DNA from: DTU013 sp964512095
Lineage (GTDB): Bacteria > Bacillota > Clostridia > Acetivibrionales > DTU013
DNA length: 64,000 nt
Assembly: GCA_964512095.1 (NCBI GenBank)
Contig: CAZEIH010000005.1
Span: 33,571 to 97,570 of the forward strand
Reading direction: 5' to 3'
A program made the translations under genes and the position numbers. Within the stretch, counting starts at the first letter, position 1, and each line of letters starts with the position of its first letter. Under the pieces are notes generated by a model. It was not told where the DNA came from, searched no databases, and saw nothing but the letters and a program-made list of their open reading frames with translations. Below, piece after piece: positions 1 to 8,620 of the stretch.

Positions 1-152
1 ATATTCACAAGCACCCTTTGCTGTCAGGGAGAAGTGATCCCTAATTAGATTAAATTGTGTAAGACAGCCTTAGTCAGTAACACATAGCCATAGGTATGAA
101 TATGATATAGAAGGTAGCATGGTCAAACATGCAGATTAAGGAGGTATGGAAT

Positions 153-278
153 ATGTCAAAGGGATTTGCCGGTGGAGCAGTTGACGATTGTGCGCTTTTG
201 TTCTTCATAATACTCTTTCTCTTGTTATTCACAGGTCGCAAAGGTTTCTTTAGAGTAGATGCAGATATTGTTGAATAA
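153..278 (+). CDS. Tiny glycine-rich single-span membrane protein (41 aa), YjcZ-like in style
   Basis: This short gene opens with a perfect AAGGAGG site at 138-144, eight bases before the ATG. The 41-residue product starts with a small glycine/alanine-rich stretch (GFAGGAV), has one hydrophobic span of about 14 residues (LLFFIILFLLLF), and ends in a short charged tail. Glycine-rich head plus single span is the pattern of the small YjcZ-like membrane proteins that are common in spore-forming Bacillota and often made during sporulation. That family assignment is an inference from composition only. A second protein of the same type follows 30 bases downstream with its own ribosome binding site, so the two probably share a transcript. 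Confidence 0.62.
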   Translation: MSKGFAGGAVDDCALLFFIILFLLLFTGRKGFFRVDADIVE

Positions 279-308
279 CAATCTTATTATATGAAGGGAG
301 TGTATGGC

Positions 309-449
309 ATGGCAGAGAATGAAAGAGGCGGGCTTTTTGGGTGTGGCTTTGGTACAAACTGGATATGGATTGTTATTATCATTCTAGTAATTATCCTGCT
401 ATTCCCCGCTATTTTCGGGAGAGAAGAAGAAGGCTATTACAAGGACTAG
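309..449 (+). CDS. Second tiny glycine-rich single-span membrane protein (46 aa)
   Basis: The ATG at 309 has GAAGGGAG at 293-300, eight bases upstream. The product has a glycine-rich head (GGLFGCGFG), one strongly hydrophobic segment (WIWIVIIILVIILLF) and an acidic C-terminal tail (GREEEGYYKD). It matches the preceding 41-residue protein in architecture but not in detailed sequence, so the pair could be an old duplication or two members of a common small-protein class. An out-of-phase ATG at 304 is ignored because it would shift the frame and lose the membrane segment. Function is unknown; a sporulation-associated membrane peptide is the best guess. Confidence 0.62.
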   Translation: MAENERGGLFGCGFGTNWIWIVIIILVIILLFPAIFGREEEGYYKD

Positions 450-504
450 TTCATTATCGGTACAGTTCGCTGTTCAGTAAAGCCAGTTGGTACTTATACA
501 TCAC

Positions 505-548
505 AGGACAGTTCAGCTCCCCCGGCAATGGGGCTCTGGTGCTGTCCT
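505..548 (+). terminator. Hairpin, probable terminator of the two small genes
   Basis: AGGACAG at 505-511 pairs with CTGTCCT at 542-548, and inside this AGCTCCCC pairs with GGGGCT around a short loop. It sits 56 bases after the last small-gene stop. The T tract after it is short (TTGCTTT), so it may stop transcription inefficiently. Confidence 0.5.
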
Positions 549-579
549 TTGCTTTGGCACCCTCTACTCTGCCCTGATG

Positions 580-626
580 TTTATCTATGTCTTCAGTCTC
601 CACTCCCTGAGCGAAGCGAATTGACT
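580..626 (-). repeat. Shortened copy of the dispersed ~130-bp intergenic element
   Basis: This copy contains the two outer ends of the element (TTTATCTATGTCTTCAG and CTCCCTGAGCGAAGCGAATTG) but lacks the middle hairpins seen in the copies at 36766-36898 and 43506-43637. It looks like an internal deletion derivative. The remaining non-coding sequence between 450 and 804 shows nothing else recognisable. Confidence 0.6.
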
Positions 627-804
627 GTTGCTATTTCCCACTTCGTAACTTGTCTACCTACGCTGTAGATGATATAATTTCGTTATATATATACAAATTA
701 TACTAATTGCTAATTGGGGTCGGTCACCACCCCTGATTTTATGTTTTTATTATGCGATATAGATGTTGTAGCAATATTACAATAAAGGGCTTAAGGATGT
801 ATTT

Positions 805-2529
805 ATGAGACTTTATTCTACTAAGTTACTTGTATTGATATTACTTATTACTGCAATTATTTGCACTCCCATACGGGTATTTGCTGCCGAACCTCCTACT
901 CCGGATATGTCCAGCAGCAACTATGAGAAAGCAATCGATTTGAAGATACTTGGGCTTTTTGCAAACAGCCCAGACAATTTCGAACTGGAACGCGCCCCAA
1001 CAAGGGCGGAGGCGGCTGTCATGCTTGTTCGCTTACTGGGAGTGGAGTACCAGGTCAAGGAAGGTAATTACTCTCACCCCTTCACGGATGTGCCTGCCTG
1101 GGCTGATAACTATGTGGGCTTTATCTATCAGAAGGGTATTTCTAATGGTATCAGCGAGAGCTTATTCGGCTCGTCTAATATGGTATCTGCAACCCAATAT
1201 GTTACCTTTGTGCTTCGTTCCATGGGCTATGAGGATAATGTGGACTTCAGTTATGCAAAGGCCTTGGACAAGGCCCGTGAATTACAGCTGTTATCTGATT
1301 CCGAGTTCTCAGAGTTTAAAAATAAGGCTGTTTTTTTGAGAAATGACCTGGTGGCAGTCTCTTACAATGCACTTTCTGTCTCCATGAAAGGTTCAAGACA
1401 AACTTTACTTGAAAAGCTAGTGGATGTCGATAAAGCTATATTCAAGCCCACTGCTCAAGCCTTGGGACTATACCCAACAGATTTTGCAAGAAATTATGGC
1501 AATGTAGAGCTATTTAACCCGTCCTCAACAAAGAATGGTTATGTAATTAAGAACAAGACCGATTTAATAAAAATTGTTACAAAAGCGCTGATTAATAATG
1601 ACAATAGCATTAATTTAGATACAACAGGATACAATGGCAGCATTACTGACGACTATGAGTCTGTCTTTTATACTGCAAAATATGCCGCAGAGGATATCAT
1701 CGGTGTTGAAGATTTTGTTCAGAAATGGAGCTATCGCTATATTAGTGCTAGTATGAATCTGGATTTCACATATAGATTTAGCAAGAAGGAATATGCAAAC
1801 AAAGTACAAAAGGCAAAGGCTGCTATTGAAAAGGCACGGCATATCATCGCAGAAAACATTTCCGCTGATATGTCGGAATTCGATAAGGAAAAAATAGTCC
1901 ATGATTACATAATTAATAATACAAGCTACGATTACATAAATTACACTAACGATACACTAGCAGATGATGTTTTTGAATATTACGGTAGTCTTCTTGCAGG
2001 TTCTGCGGTTTGTGAGGGCTATGCCGAGGCAATGAAGCTTCTTTGTAATCTGTCAGGAATAGAGTGTATAATTGCAATAGGAATGGCGCCTGATAGTGCA
2101 GAGGGACATGCTTGGAATATTGTCAAAATTGATGGAGAGTATTATCATGTAGACGTCACAAAAAATGATCCGATTACAGAGGACGGAACAGAAATCCTTA
2201 CATACTACTATTTTAATATAACCGACAGTGAAATGGCTAGAACCGTTAGCTGGGACACAGGGGCATACCCCAAATGCTCCAGTACCGAAAACAGCTATTA
2301 CCACAAGTATAACAAGGTCGCACAAAGCGGGGATGCTTTTAAAAAAGCGCTTACCGAGGAACTCAAAAAAAGAAGCTCTGTAATTGAAATAAAGGTAATG
2401 GATTATGAAAAAGGCGATTTTTCTAATATCTCTAATCTAATTTTCAATACCAAGACCGTTCTGAAATACAATTATGCTATTAATAAAGATTTTGGCATTA
2501 TAAGAATATTCAATATCAAATACTCCTAA
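805..2529 (+). CDS. Secreted SLH-domain protein with transglutaminase-like domain
   Basis: A 574-residue exported protein. It begins with a signal peptide (hydrophobic core around residues 8-22, cleavage near FAA). Two SLH-like repeats follow at about residues 35-145, with ITRAE-like (APTRAEAAVML) and FTDVPAWADNYV motifs, and should anchor it to the cell wall. The C-terminal half is a transglutaminase-like (papain-fold) domain with a visible triad: Cys403 in SAVCEGYAEAM, His435 in EGHAWN and Asp450 in YYHVDVT. Such domains act as peptidases or make or break amide crosslinks, so a cell-surface role in wall or S-layer remodelling is plausible. AAGGA at 793-797 supports this start. It appears to be transcribed alone. 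Confidence 0.85.
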   Translation: MRLYSTKLLVLILLITAIICTPIRVFAAEPPTPDMSSSNYEKAIDLKILGLFANSPDNFELERAPTRAEAAVMLVRLLGVEYQVKEGNYSHPFTDVPAWADNYVGFIYQKGISNGISESLFGSSNMVSATQYVTFVLRSMGYEDNVDFSYAKALDKARELQLLSDSEFSEFKNKAVFLRNDLVAVSYNALSVSMKGSRQTLLEKLVDVDKAIFKPTAQALGLYPTDFARNYGNVELFNPSSTKNGYVIKNKTDLIKIVTKALINNDNSINLDTTGYNGSITDDYESVFYTAKYAAEDIIGVEDFVQKWSYRYISASMNLDFTYRFSKKEYANKVQKAKAAIEKARHIIAENISADMSEFDKEKIVHDYIINNTSYDYINYTNDTLADDVFEYYGSLLAGSAVCEGYAEAMKLLCNLSGIECIIAIGMAPDSAEGHAWNIVKIDGEYYHVDVTKNDPITEDGTEILTYYYFNITDSEMARTVSWDTGAYPKCSSTENSYYHKYNKVAQSGDAFKKALTEELKKRSSVIEIKVMDYEKGDFSNISNLIFNTKTVLKYNYAINKDFGIIRIFNIKYS

Positions 2530-2628
2530 CATAACATACCCATTTTAGCTGCTCTACATTGCCATGACCAGGCCGCTTCACAGACTCTATATCTACCACT
2601 CCGCTGCTTAAGCCATAGCCCTTATGGT

Positions 2629-2735
2629 CAATTCGCTTCGCTCATGGAGTCAGGTGGGGACTGAACTCCACCGTCTTCATTCATCACCCACCTTCGCACT
2701 CGCTTCCGCGAGATATGTAGCGTAGAGGTGGGCGC
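2629..2735 (+). repeat. Divergent copy of the dispersed intergenic element
   Basis: The left end AATTCGCTTCGCTCATGGAGTCAGG and the hairpin GTGGGGACTGAACTCCAC match the full copy at 36766. The right half has been replaced by a different palindromic block (CACCCACCTTCG ... GTAGAGGTGGGCG). It occupies most of the 2530-2820 intergenic space. Confidence 0.55.
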
Positions 2736-2739
2736 ATTC

Positions 2740-2767
2740 TTGTATATAGTGATAAATGTTATATAAT
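2740..2767 (+). promoter_or_regulatory. Candidate promoter for the SNF2 helicase gene
   Basis: TTGTAT at 2740-2745 and TATAAT at 2762-2767 are separated by 16 bases, about 50 bases before the start codon. The -35 box is a partial match only. Confidence 0.45.
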
Positions 2768-2820
2768 AATATGATATGGATTTTGTCTACACTACTATTA
2801 ATTACGTTTAGGAGATAATG

Positions 2821-5800
2821 ATGTTTGATTTGTCAAGGGAATCCATCCTTGCTAAAACACGGCATATAGAATATGAAGCAGGCCAGGAATACTATAAGAA
2901 TCGCCGTATAAAATCCGTACAGTTCAACCAGGACCGACGTGCATTTACATCAACTGTCCTTGGATTGGAGCTGTATACACAGCACCTGAAATTCGATACG
3001 GCAGGGAAACTCACCGAAGCTGATTGCTCCTGTCCCGTGGGGAATGACGGCTGGGGCTTATGCAAGCATATGGTGGCTGTAATGCTACTTATACATGAAA
3101 AGGACAGCCTGGGCTTTTTTAAGGAGCTCCGATTTCGCCAAGCGGCCAAGGACATATTCAACCTTTTCTCGGACAGGCATATATCAATCAGGTCAGCTGT
3201 AGCCCTTGAACCAGTTTTCGAGCTGAACAGGGGCAGTAGTACAGGTAGTCCTATGCTAGCCTCACTAAAACTTCGTATAGGACAGGACAGGCTTTACATA
3301 GTTAAGGATGCTAAGAAGCTTTTACTCCACATGGAGAATAACCTGGAATTGAAATACGGGAAACGCTTCACTTATTCGCCATCCAGACACGAGTTCAGAG
3401 GACGGGATTTAGAGTTGATTGAAATGCTCAAGGAGCTCTATGAAACAGAAAAGCTTATGGAGGGCCTTTGGCGGGGACGAATGGATGCCAGCATATTTTC
3501 CGACGGAAGAATCTACCTGACCGACAAGCATCTTAAAAGGTTCTTTGAGATATATGAGGATACACCATTTAAAGGTATCATTCTTGGAAATGTACACGAA
3601 AGCCTAACAATAAAAAAGCAGGACATACCTGTTAACTTCTTATTGTCCAATGACGGGCGGGATTTAATTCTTAATATAGATTTTGAAGGCACAATGCTAC
3701 CCTTAACAGCAGAGGGTGAATATTTTTACTTCGGAGATGTGATACACCGCATTTCTAGACAGCAAAGCAAGTATCTCAAGCCCTTTTATATGGCTATGAT
3801 GTATCAGAAGGGCCGCAAGCTGAGATTCATCGAAGAGGACAGGCAACGCTTCGTGTCTGAAATACTACCATTTGCCGAGAAAGCTGGAAGCCTGGTCATT
3901 ACTGAACAGGTCCAGTCTACAATTGAAAAAATTCCATTATTGGCTGAAATATATTTAGACAGAGATGGAGCAGATATAACCGCTAGTGTTAAATTTATAT
4001 ACGGTAAGCATACCATCAATCCCTTTATGCCAGTTATAAAATCCCAGTCCTCATCAGACAAGCTCCTTATACGGGAGATAAAAAATGAGGAGGCCATATT
4101 AGATGTACTTGGCATGGCTGAGTTCAAGGTAAGGGAGGGTAAAATCCATCTGAGCGGCGATGACAACATATATGATTTTGTGTTTAGACTTGTTCCACTG
4201 CTGCAGGATTATGCCATCGTGTATTACTCAGAAAGCCTGAAGACTCTGAAATTGAAACAGTCCCTTTCATTCTCAGCCAGGTTCAGATTGAACAGTGAAA
4301 CAAGCCTTCTGGAATTCTCTTTTGGTGCTGACGGAATTGATAATTCCGAGCTGGCTGATTTATTTTTGTCCATGCGTAGGAAAAAAAAATACTTTCAGCT
4401 TAAGAACGGAAGCTTTATTAACCTTGATGCAAGTGAATTAATAAAAATAAGCGACTTCATGGATAACCTGGATGTTAACCCTTCAGAACTCCAGAAGGAC
4501 TTTATCGAATTGCCCCGCTTCCGAGCTGCATATTTGGATCAGAGCATAAGGGAATCTGGCATCCATAATGTAGAGTGCGATGCCCGTTTTAGGGAGCTTG
4601 TGCAGAACATAAAGGAGCCCGGAGATATGTCCTTCCATTTGCCTGAGGGTCTACAGGGTACATTGAGAGACTACCAGAAATTTGGCTTCAAATGGTTGAA
4701 GACTTTACAGCATTACACGCTGGGAGGCATCCTGGCTGATGACATGGGGCTTGGAAAGACACTACAGATTATTACCCTTCTTTTATCTGATAAACAGCAG
4801 GATGGGCCCTGTCCATCCCTAGTGGTGGTGCCCACCTCACTTGTGTTTAACTGGTGTGCGGAGCTTGAAAAATTCGCACCCAGTTTGAAATATACTGTGA
4901 TAGCAGGAAAAAAGGAGCTAAGGCGCCAATTAGCAGAAGGTCTCTCTGAATATGATGTTGTAATTACTTCCTACCCACTAATCAGAAGGGATATTGAGCT
5001 TTATAAGCCGTATAGCTTTAGATATTGTATACTGGACGAAGCCCAACACATAAAAAATGGCGCTTCCAGGAACGCACGATCTGTCAAGCTGATCAATGCA
5101 AAGACTCGATTTGCGCTGACAGGCACACCAATTGAAAACAATTTGTATGAGCTATGGTCGATTTTTGATTTTATTTTACCTGGATATCTTTATTCATATA
5201 GAAGGTTTGATGAAAGGTACGTCCATCCGAAGTCCGATGAGGATGCAAACGACTCTCTTACCGACCTCAACCAACAGATTAAGCCTTTTGTGCTCAGAAG
5301 GCTCAAGAAAGATGTTCTCAAGGAGCTACCTGAAAAGATAGAAAATACTATGACGACAGAACTGACAGACGAGCAAAAAAAGCTTTATTTGGCATATCTG
5401 GCGGATATAAGGGGTGAAATAAAGCAGGAAATACAGGACTCGGGCTTTGAAAAAAGCAGAATAAGAATATTAGCGGCTCTCACACGCCTCAGACAGCTAT
5501 GCTGCCATCCCTCTCTATTTGTTGAAAACTACAACGGTAGCAGCGGCAAGCTAGAGATGCTTGAAGAAATCATTCAGGAATCCATCGAAGGCGGCCACAG
5601 GATACTGCTGTTTTCCCAGTTCACAGGAATGCTTCAACTTATTCGCAATAGACTCACTGAGCTTGAAGTAGCATATCTCTACCTCGATGGTAGCACCCCT
5701 GTCTCCGAGAGAGGGTACCTTGTAAATTCCTTCAATGAAGGCTCAGGAAAAATCTTTCTGATTTCACTTAAAGCTGGTGGCACGGGCCTGAATCTAACAG

Positions 5801-6051
5801 GGGCCGATACTGTAATACATTACGACCCTTGGTGGAACCCGGCAGTAGAGGATCAGGCCACCGACCGCTCCTACCGTATTGGCCAGAAAAAATCCGTGTA
5901 TGTAATAAAGCTTGTAGCTAGAGGTACTATTGAAGAAAAAATCCTAGCCCTTCAGGAGAAGAAGCGCAGCCTAATCGACGCTGTTATCCAGCCTGGTGAA
6001 ACTCTACTCTCCAAGATGACCCAGCAGGAGCTTGAAGCCCTCTTTGAGTGA
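2821..6051 (+). CDS. SWIM zinc finger / SNF2-family DEAD-like helicase
   Basis: About 1076 residues. Near the N-terminus a SWIM zinc motif (CSCPV...LCKHM, around residues 70-85) should bind nucleic acid or protein. A long middle region of the SNF2-associated bacterial type follows. The C-terminal half is a complete Swi2/Snf2 motor: Walker A DDMGLGKT near residue 646, DEAQ near 740, TGTPIEN, and a helicase C domain ending in DRSYRIGQ. These ATPases translocate on double-stranded DNA and remodel protein-DNA complexes; bacterial members relate to RapA and to defence-linked helicases, but no defence genes are adjacent. ATG also occurs at 2818, but AGGAGA at 2810-2815 spaces better to 2821. It is a single-gene unit. 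Confidence 0.92.
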   Translation: MFDLSRESILAKTRHIEYEAGQEYYKNRRIKSVQFNQDRRAFTSTVLGLELYTQHLKFDTAGKLTEADCSCPVGNDGWGLCKHMVAVMLLIHEKDSLGFFKELRFRQAAKDIFNLFSDRHISIRSAVALEPVFELNRGSSTGSPMLASLKLRIGQDRLYIVKDAKKLLLHMENNLELKYGKRFTYSPSRHEFRGRDLELIEMLKELYETEKLMEGLWRGRMDASIFSDGRIYLTDKHLKRFFEIYEDTPFKGIILGNVHESLTIKKQDIPVNFLLSNDGRDLILNIDFEGTMLPLTAEGEYFYFGDVIHRISRQQSKYLKPFYMAMMYQKGRKLRFIEEDRQRFVSEILPFAEKAGSLVITEQVQSTIEKIPLLAEIYLDRDGADITASVKFIYGKHTINPFMPVIKSQSSSDKLLIREIKNEEAILDVLGMAEFKVREGKIHLSGDDNIYDFVFRLVPLLQDYAIVYYSESLKTLKLKQSLSFSARFRLNSETSLLEFSFGADGIDNSELADLFLSMRRKKKYFQLKNGSFINLDASELIKISDFMDNLDVNPSELQKDFIELPRFRAAYLDQSIRESGIHNVECDARFRELVQNIKEPGDMSFHLPEGLQGTLRDYQKFGFKWLKTLQHYTLGGILADDMGLGKTLQIITLLLSDKQQDGPCPSLVVVPTSLVFNWCAELEKFAPSLKYTVIAGKKELRRQLAEGLSEYDVVITSYPLIRRDIELYKPYSFRYCILDEAQHIKNGASRNARSVKLINAKTRFALTGTPIENNLYELWSIFDFILPGYLYSYRRFDERYVHPKSDEDANDSLTDLNQQIKPFVLRRLKKDVLKELPEKIENTMTTELTDEQKKLYLAYLADIRGEIKQEIQDSGFEKSRIRILAALTRLRQLCCHPSLFVENYNGSSGKLEMLEEIIQESIEGGHRILLFSQFTGMLQLIRNRLTELEVAYLYLDGSTPVSERGYLVNSFNEGSGKIFLISLKAGGTGLNLTGADTVIHYDPWWNPAVEDQATDRSYRIGQKKSVYVIKLVARGTIEEKILALQEKKRSLIDAVIQPGETLLSKMTQQELEALFE

Positions 6052-6055
6052 AACA

Positions 6056-6310
6056 TGGGGACGGTTCTCGCGTGACCTGCACCCTCATTTGAACAATGTC
6101 ACAGTCCCCCTCCTCTTAGGTGGGGGTTACCGATTGAAAAAGCTGTCAGTGGCGAGTACAATCTCCCACTCAGGATGCATGGGCGAGCAGATGACGAAGT
6201 CATCGACCAGCCGACGTTGTTCAAACGCCACGTTTAGGCGTGTCGCACGGAGTGTAGCGTAGGGCGAATTCATTTCGCCCGTAGCGATGGGGTATGGGGG
6301 CCTGTCCCCA
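6056..6310. repeat. Composite intergenic repeat between convergent genes
   Basis: The stretch is bounded by ACATGGGGACGGTTCTC at the left and TGTCCCCACGGTTCAC at the right. It contains several palindromes, among them AACGCCACGTTTAGGCGT and GGGCGAATTCATTTCGCCC. The GGGGACGGTTC type of end recurs in the hairpin at 41435, and GGGCGAATT...TTCGCCC blocks are a common style of interspersed repeat in bacterial genomes. No coding sequence is credible here. It may also end transcription from both sides. Confidence 0.5.
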
Positions 6311-6318
6311 CGGTTCAC

Positions 6319-7473
6319 TTATATGAACTTCTGCACATTGTTGCCCCTGGAAAACTTGTATACTGCAATAAGTGTCAGGGCTAGTGCAAACGCGGCAAGC
6401 ACTAGCAAATTCCAGCTTATGCCCCATAAGCTGCTTCCAGTTTGCATCTTGGTTACAGCATCTATAGCCCATCTTTGCGGTACAAGGTAGCTTATCTTCT
6501 GCATAAAATCCGGCATGAGGCTAACATCCCAGTAACAACCACCTAGCATACAAGATGGAGTCATAATTAGTGTGGTAAGGGTGCCTGCCATATATGAGGA
6601 GCTAGCAAAAGCTGATATTACAAGGCCTAGCCCAATAGCAACAAGTGCGAACATCAAGAGTACAAGAAACAGGTTTAAATTATCTGCTCCCATATCGATT
6701 CTAAAGACATACTTGATGGCAAGTAATATAAGGACGATTTGTATAATGCTTATTAACAGGCTCGTCAGTGAATTTGCCAGAATATACTGTCTTGCGCTGA
6801 CCGGTGCGGAGCATATCCTGTGATAAGTTCGATCTCTCTTTTCCCTCAAAATAATCATCGAGGTTAAACCGGTTCCCAACATAATAAACATTATTAGAAA
6901 CCCAATAGAAGAAACAGTCATTGCTTTGCCAACTCCCCTATCATTAACATCGATGACCTTCAGTTTAATTGAATTATCCTCCACCTGCCCCAGCATCTTT
7001 TGGAAAACAGCCTGTTCACCTCCTGATGCACTGGACAAACGAAGCATTGATGCCGTGTAACCGTTTATCACCTGCTCTATCCAAACTGTCGTCACCTGAC
7101 CTTTCAGTGAAATAACCTCTATATCAGCTGCATCGCCGGAATAAATGCTCTCCGAGTAATTTTTAGGCACAATCACTGCTGCATCGATGTCAAAGGCTAG
7201 CAACATACTGTTTATCTCTTCCTCCTCTATGCTAAATACCTCAAAACCATCTACAGCATCGAATTTTTCTCTCAATTCTATAGACGTTATCCCACGATCA
7301 TAATCTACGAAGCCAATTTTAAGAGAGCTGGAAGATGTTCCACCAAAAGAACCGTACATCAACGATGAAAGGAGCACCCCGAACAGTGGCAGAAAAACAT
7401 ATATTATGATATTTCCTTTCTTTCTGAATGTTACCTTTAGATTATTCAATATAAGCAGCAAAAGATTACGCAT
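6319..7473 (-). CDS. ABC-2 type exporter permease, second subunit (LnrN/YfiN-like)
   Basis: A 384-residue ABC-2 permease: one N-terminal membrane span (residues ~18-40), a large extracytoplasmic loop of roughly 130 residues, then a bundle of five to six C-terminal spans including the RDRTYHRICSAPVSARQY coupling-type segment. It overlaps the upstream permease gene by eight bases, so the two are translationally coupled. Together with the ATPase at 8621 it should form a heterodimeric exporter of the linearmycin/bacitracin-resistance style. The actual substrate cannot be told from sequence. Convergent with the SNF2 gene. Confidence 0.85.
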   Translation of the reverse strand: MRNLLLLILNNLKVTFRKKGNIIIYVFLPLFGVLLSSLMYGSFGGTSSSSLKIGFVDYDRGITSIELREKFDAVDGFEVFSIEEEEINSMLLAFDIDAAVIVPKNYSESIYSGDAADIEVISLKGQVTTVWIEQVINGYTASMLRLSSASGGEQAVFQKMLGQVEDNSIKLKVIDVNDRGVGKAMTVSSIGFLIMFIMLGTGLTSMIILREKRDRTYHRICSAPVSARQYILANSLTSLLISIIQIVLILLAIKYVFRIDMGADNLNLFLVLLMFALVAIGLGLVISAFASSSYMAGTLTTLIMTPSCMLGGCYWDVSLMPDFMQKISYLVPQRWAIDAVTKMQTGSSLWGISWNLLVLAAFALALTLIAVYKFSRGNNVQKFI

Positions 7474-8608
7474 AAACTCTATTCCCCCTTCTAGAAAATA
7501 CCGCCGAAATAGATATGAACAGTACTGCCAGGCCGAGATTTATACCAATCGACACTGCAACGTTTGAATAGTTCCCGTCATATATAACACTAAAGAGAGC
7601 TGAATTGATCCATTTAACAGGTGATATACTACTAATATCAGATATTATACCGTCCATCTCACTAAGGGGCACATAGCCTCCGCCCAAAAAAACTAATATA
7701 GGAATAATCGTATTCATAATACCGCTGGCAGCTTCAGTATTCTTGAACAAAAAGGCAAGTCCAACACCTATGCTTACTGCCATAATCGAATATGAAATAA
7801 TGAGAATGGCAACTGTTAACATATCCTCTCCCCAATAGGCCTTCAAAACCAACCCACTAAACACAACTACCACAAGTCCCTGTAATATTGTTACTATAAT
7901 ACTGCCAAAAACCTTACCGGCAAGTAGCTGATAGTTGGTAGTCGGTGCACACAATATTCTCCCTGCGGTCTTCTGCTCTATCTCACCCCTTACTCCCCAA
8001 AATCCAGTAAGACAGGCATAGAGCAAAATCAACGTCAGCATAGTTATTGCATAATAATCTGTAGAACCCGGTTGTCTTTGTCTGTCGAGAGAGTTGGCTT
8101 GAACGTAGTCGCCGGAGCCAGAACTATCAATTACAGAAAGCGCTGCCGGATTATTTCTAGCTATAACACTCATAGTCGCATATGAATCAAGAAAGCTATT
8201 TAGCGCATTTTCAACAATATCTGAGGTGATGGTTCTGCTTGCATTTTCATACATATCTATTCGAATTGGATTACCTGTAATGTGAAGAAATGCAGCATGA
8301 TAATTGTCTTCCACCTCAAGCATTGCATTTTTAAAATCATTAGACTCAATAAACTTAATGCTGGTCTCTTCTGACATCTCATGTCGAAAATTGCTAAAGG
8401 CACTTACAAATATAGGATCTTCGACATCTTTATCAATTGTGTACATAACACTAATCTCACCAAGATCAATGGTATTGTCAAACACACCACTAAATGCTGC
8501 TCCTAAAATGATTATTAGCACTATAGGAAAAAGCACCATCATCATATTTGATTTGAAATTGCGCAAATTGTGCTTTATTTCTTTAAAAATAATCAATAAT
8601 ACATTCAT
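7466..8608 (-). CDS. ABC-2 type exporter permease, first subunit (LnrM/YfiM-like)
   Basis: A 380-residue permease with the same plan as its neighbour: N-terminal span at about residues 22-42, a long outer loop (residues ~45-180), then five or six spans with a GEIEQKTAGRILCAPTT segment facing the ATPase. It starts 12 bases after the ATPase gene ends and overlaps the next permease gene by eight bases, so the three form a unit. The pair of unequal ABC-2 permeases with one ATPase is the arrangement of the LnrLMN linearmycin exporter of Bacillus. That comparison is by architecture, not by measured identity. Confidence 0.85.
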   Translation of the reverse strand: MNVLLIIFKEIKHNLRNFKSNMMMVLFPIVLIIILGAAFSGVFDNTIDLGEISVMYTIDKDVEDPIFVSAFSNFRHEMSEETSIKFIESNDFKNAMLEVEDNYHAAFLHITGNPIRIDMYENASRTITSDIVENALNSFLDSYATMSVIARNNPAALSVIDSSGSGDYVQANSLDRQRQPGSTDYYAITMLTLILLYACLTGFWGVRGEIEQKTAGRILCAPTTNYQLLAGKVFGSIIVTILQGLVVVVFSGLVLKAYWGEDMLTVAILIISYSIMAVSIGVGLAFLFKNTEAASGIMNTIIPILVFLGGGYVPLSEMDGIISDISSISPVKWINSALFSVIYDGNYSNVAVSIGINLGLAVLFISISAVFSRRGNRVYA

Positions 8609-8620
8609 TATCCATTCCTC

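Noticed and set aside
6032..6318. Short reading frames in the repeat between the SNF2 and permease genes
   Set aside because: They cover palindromic repeat DNA on both strands and lack ribosome binding sites.
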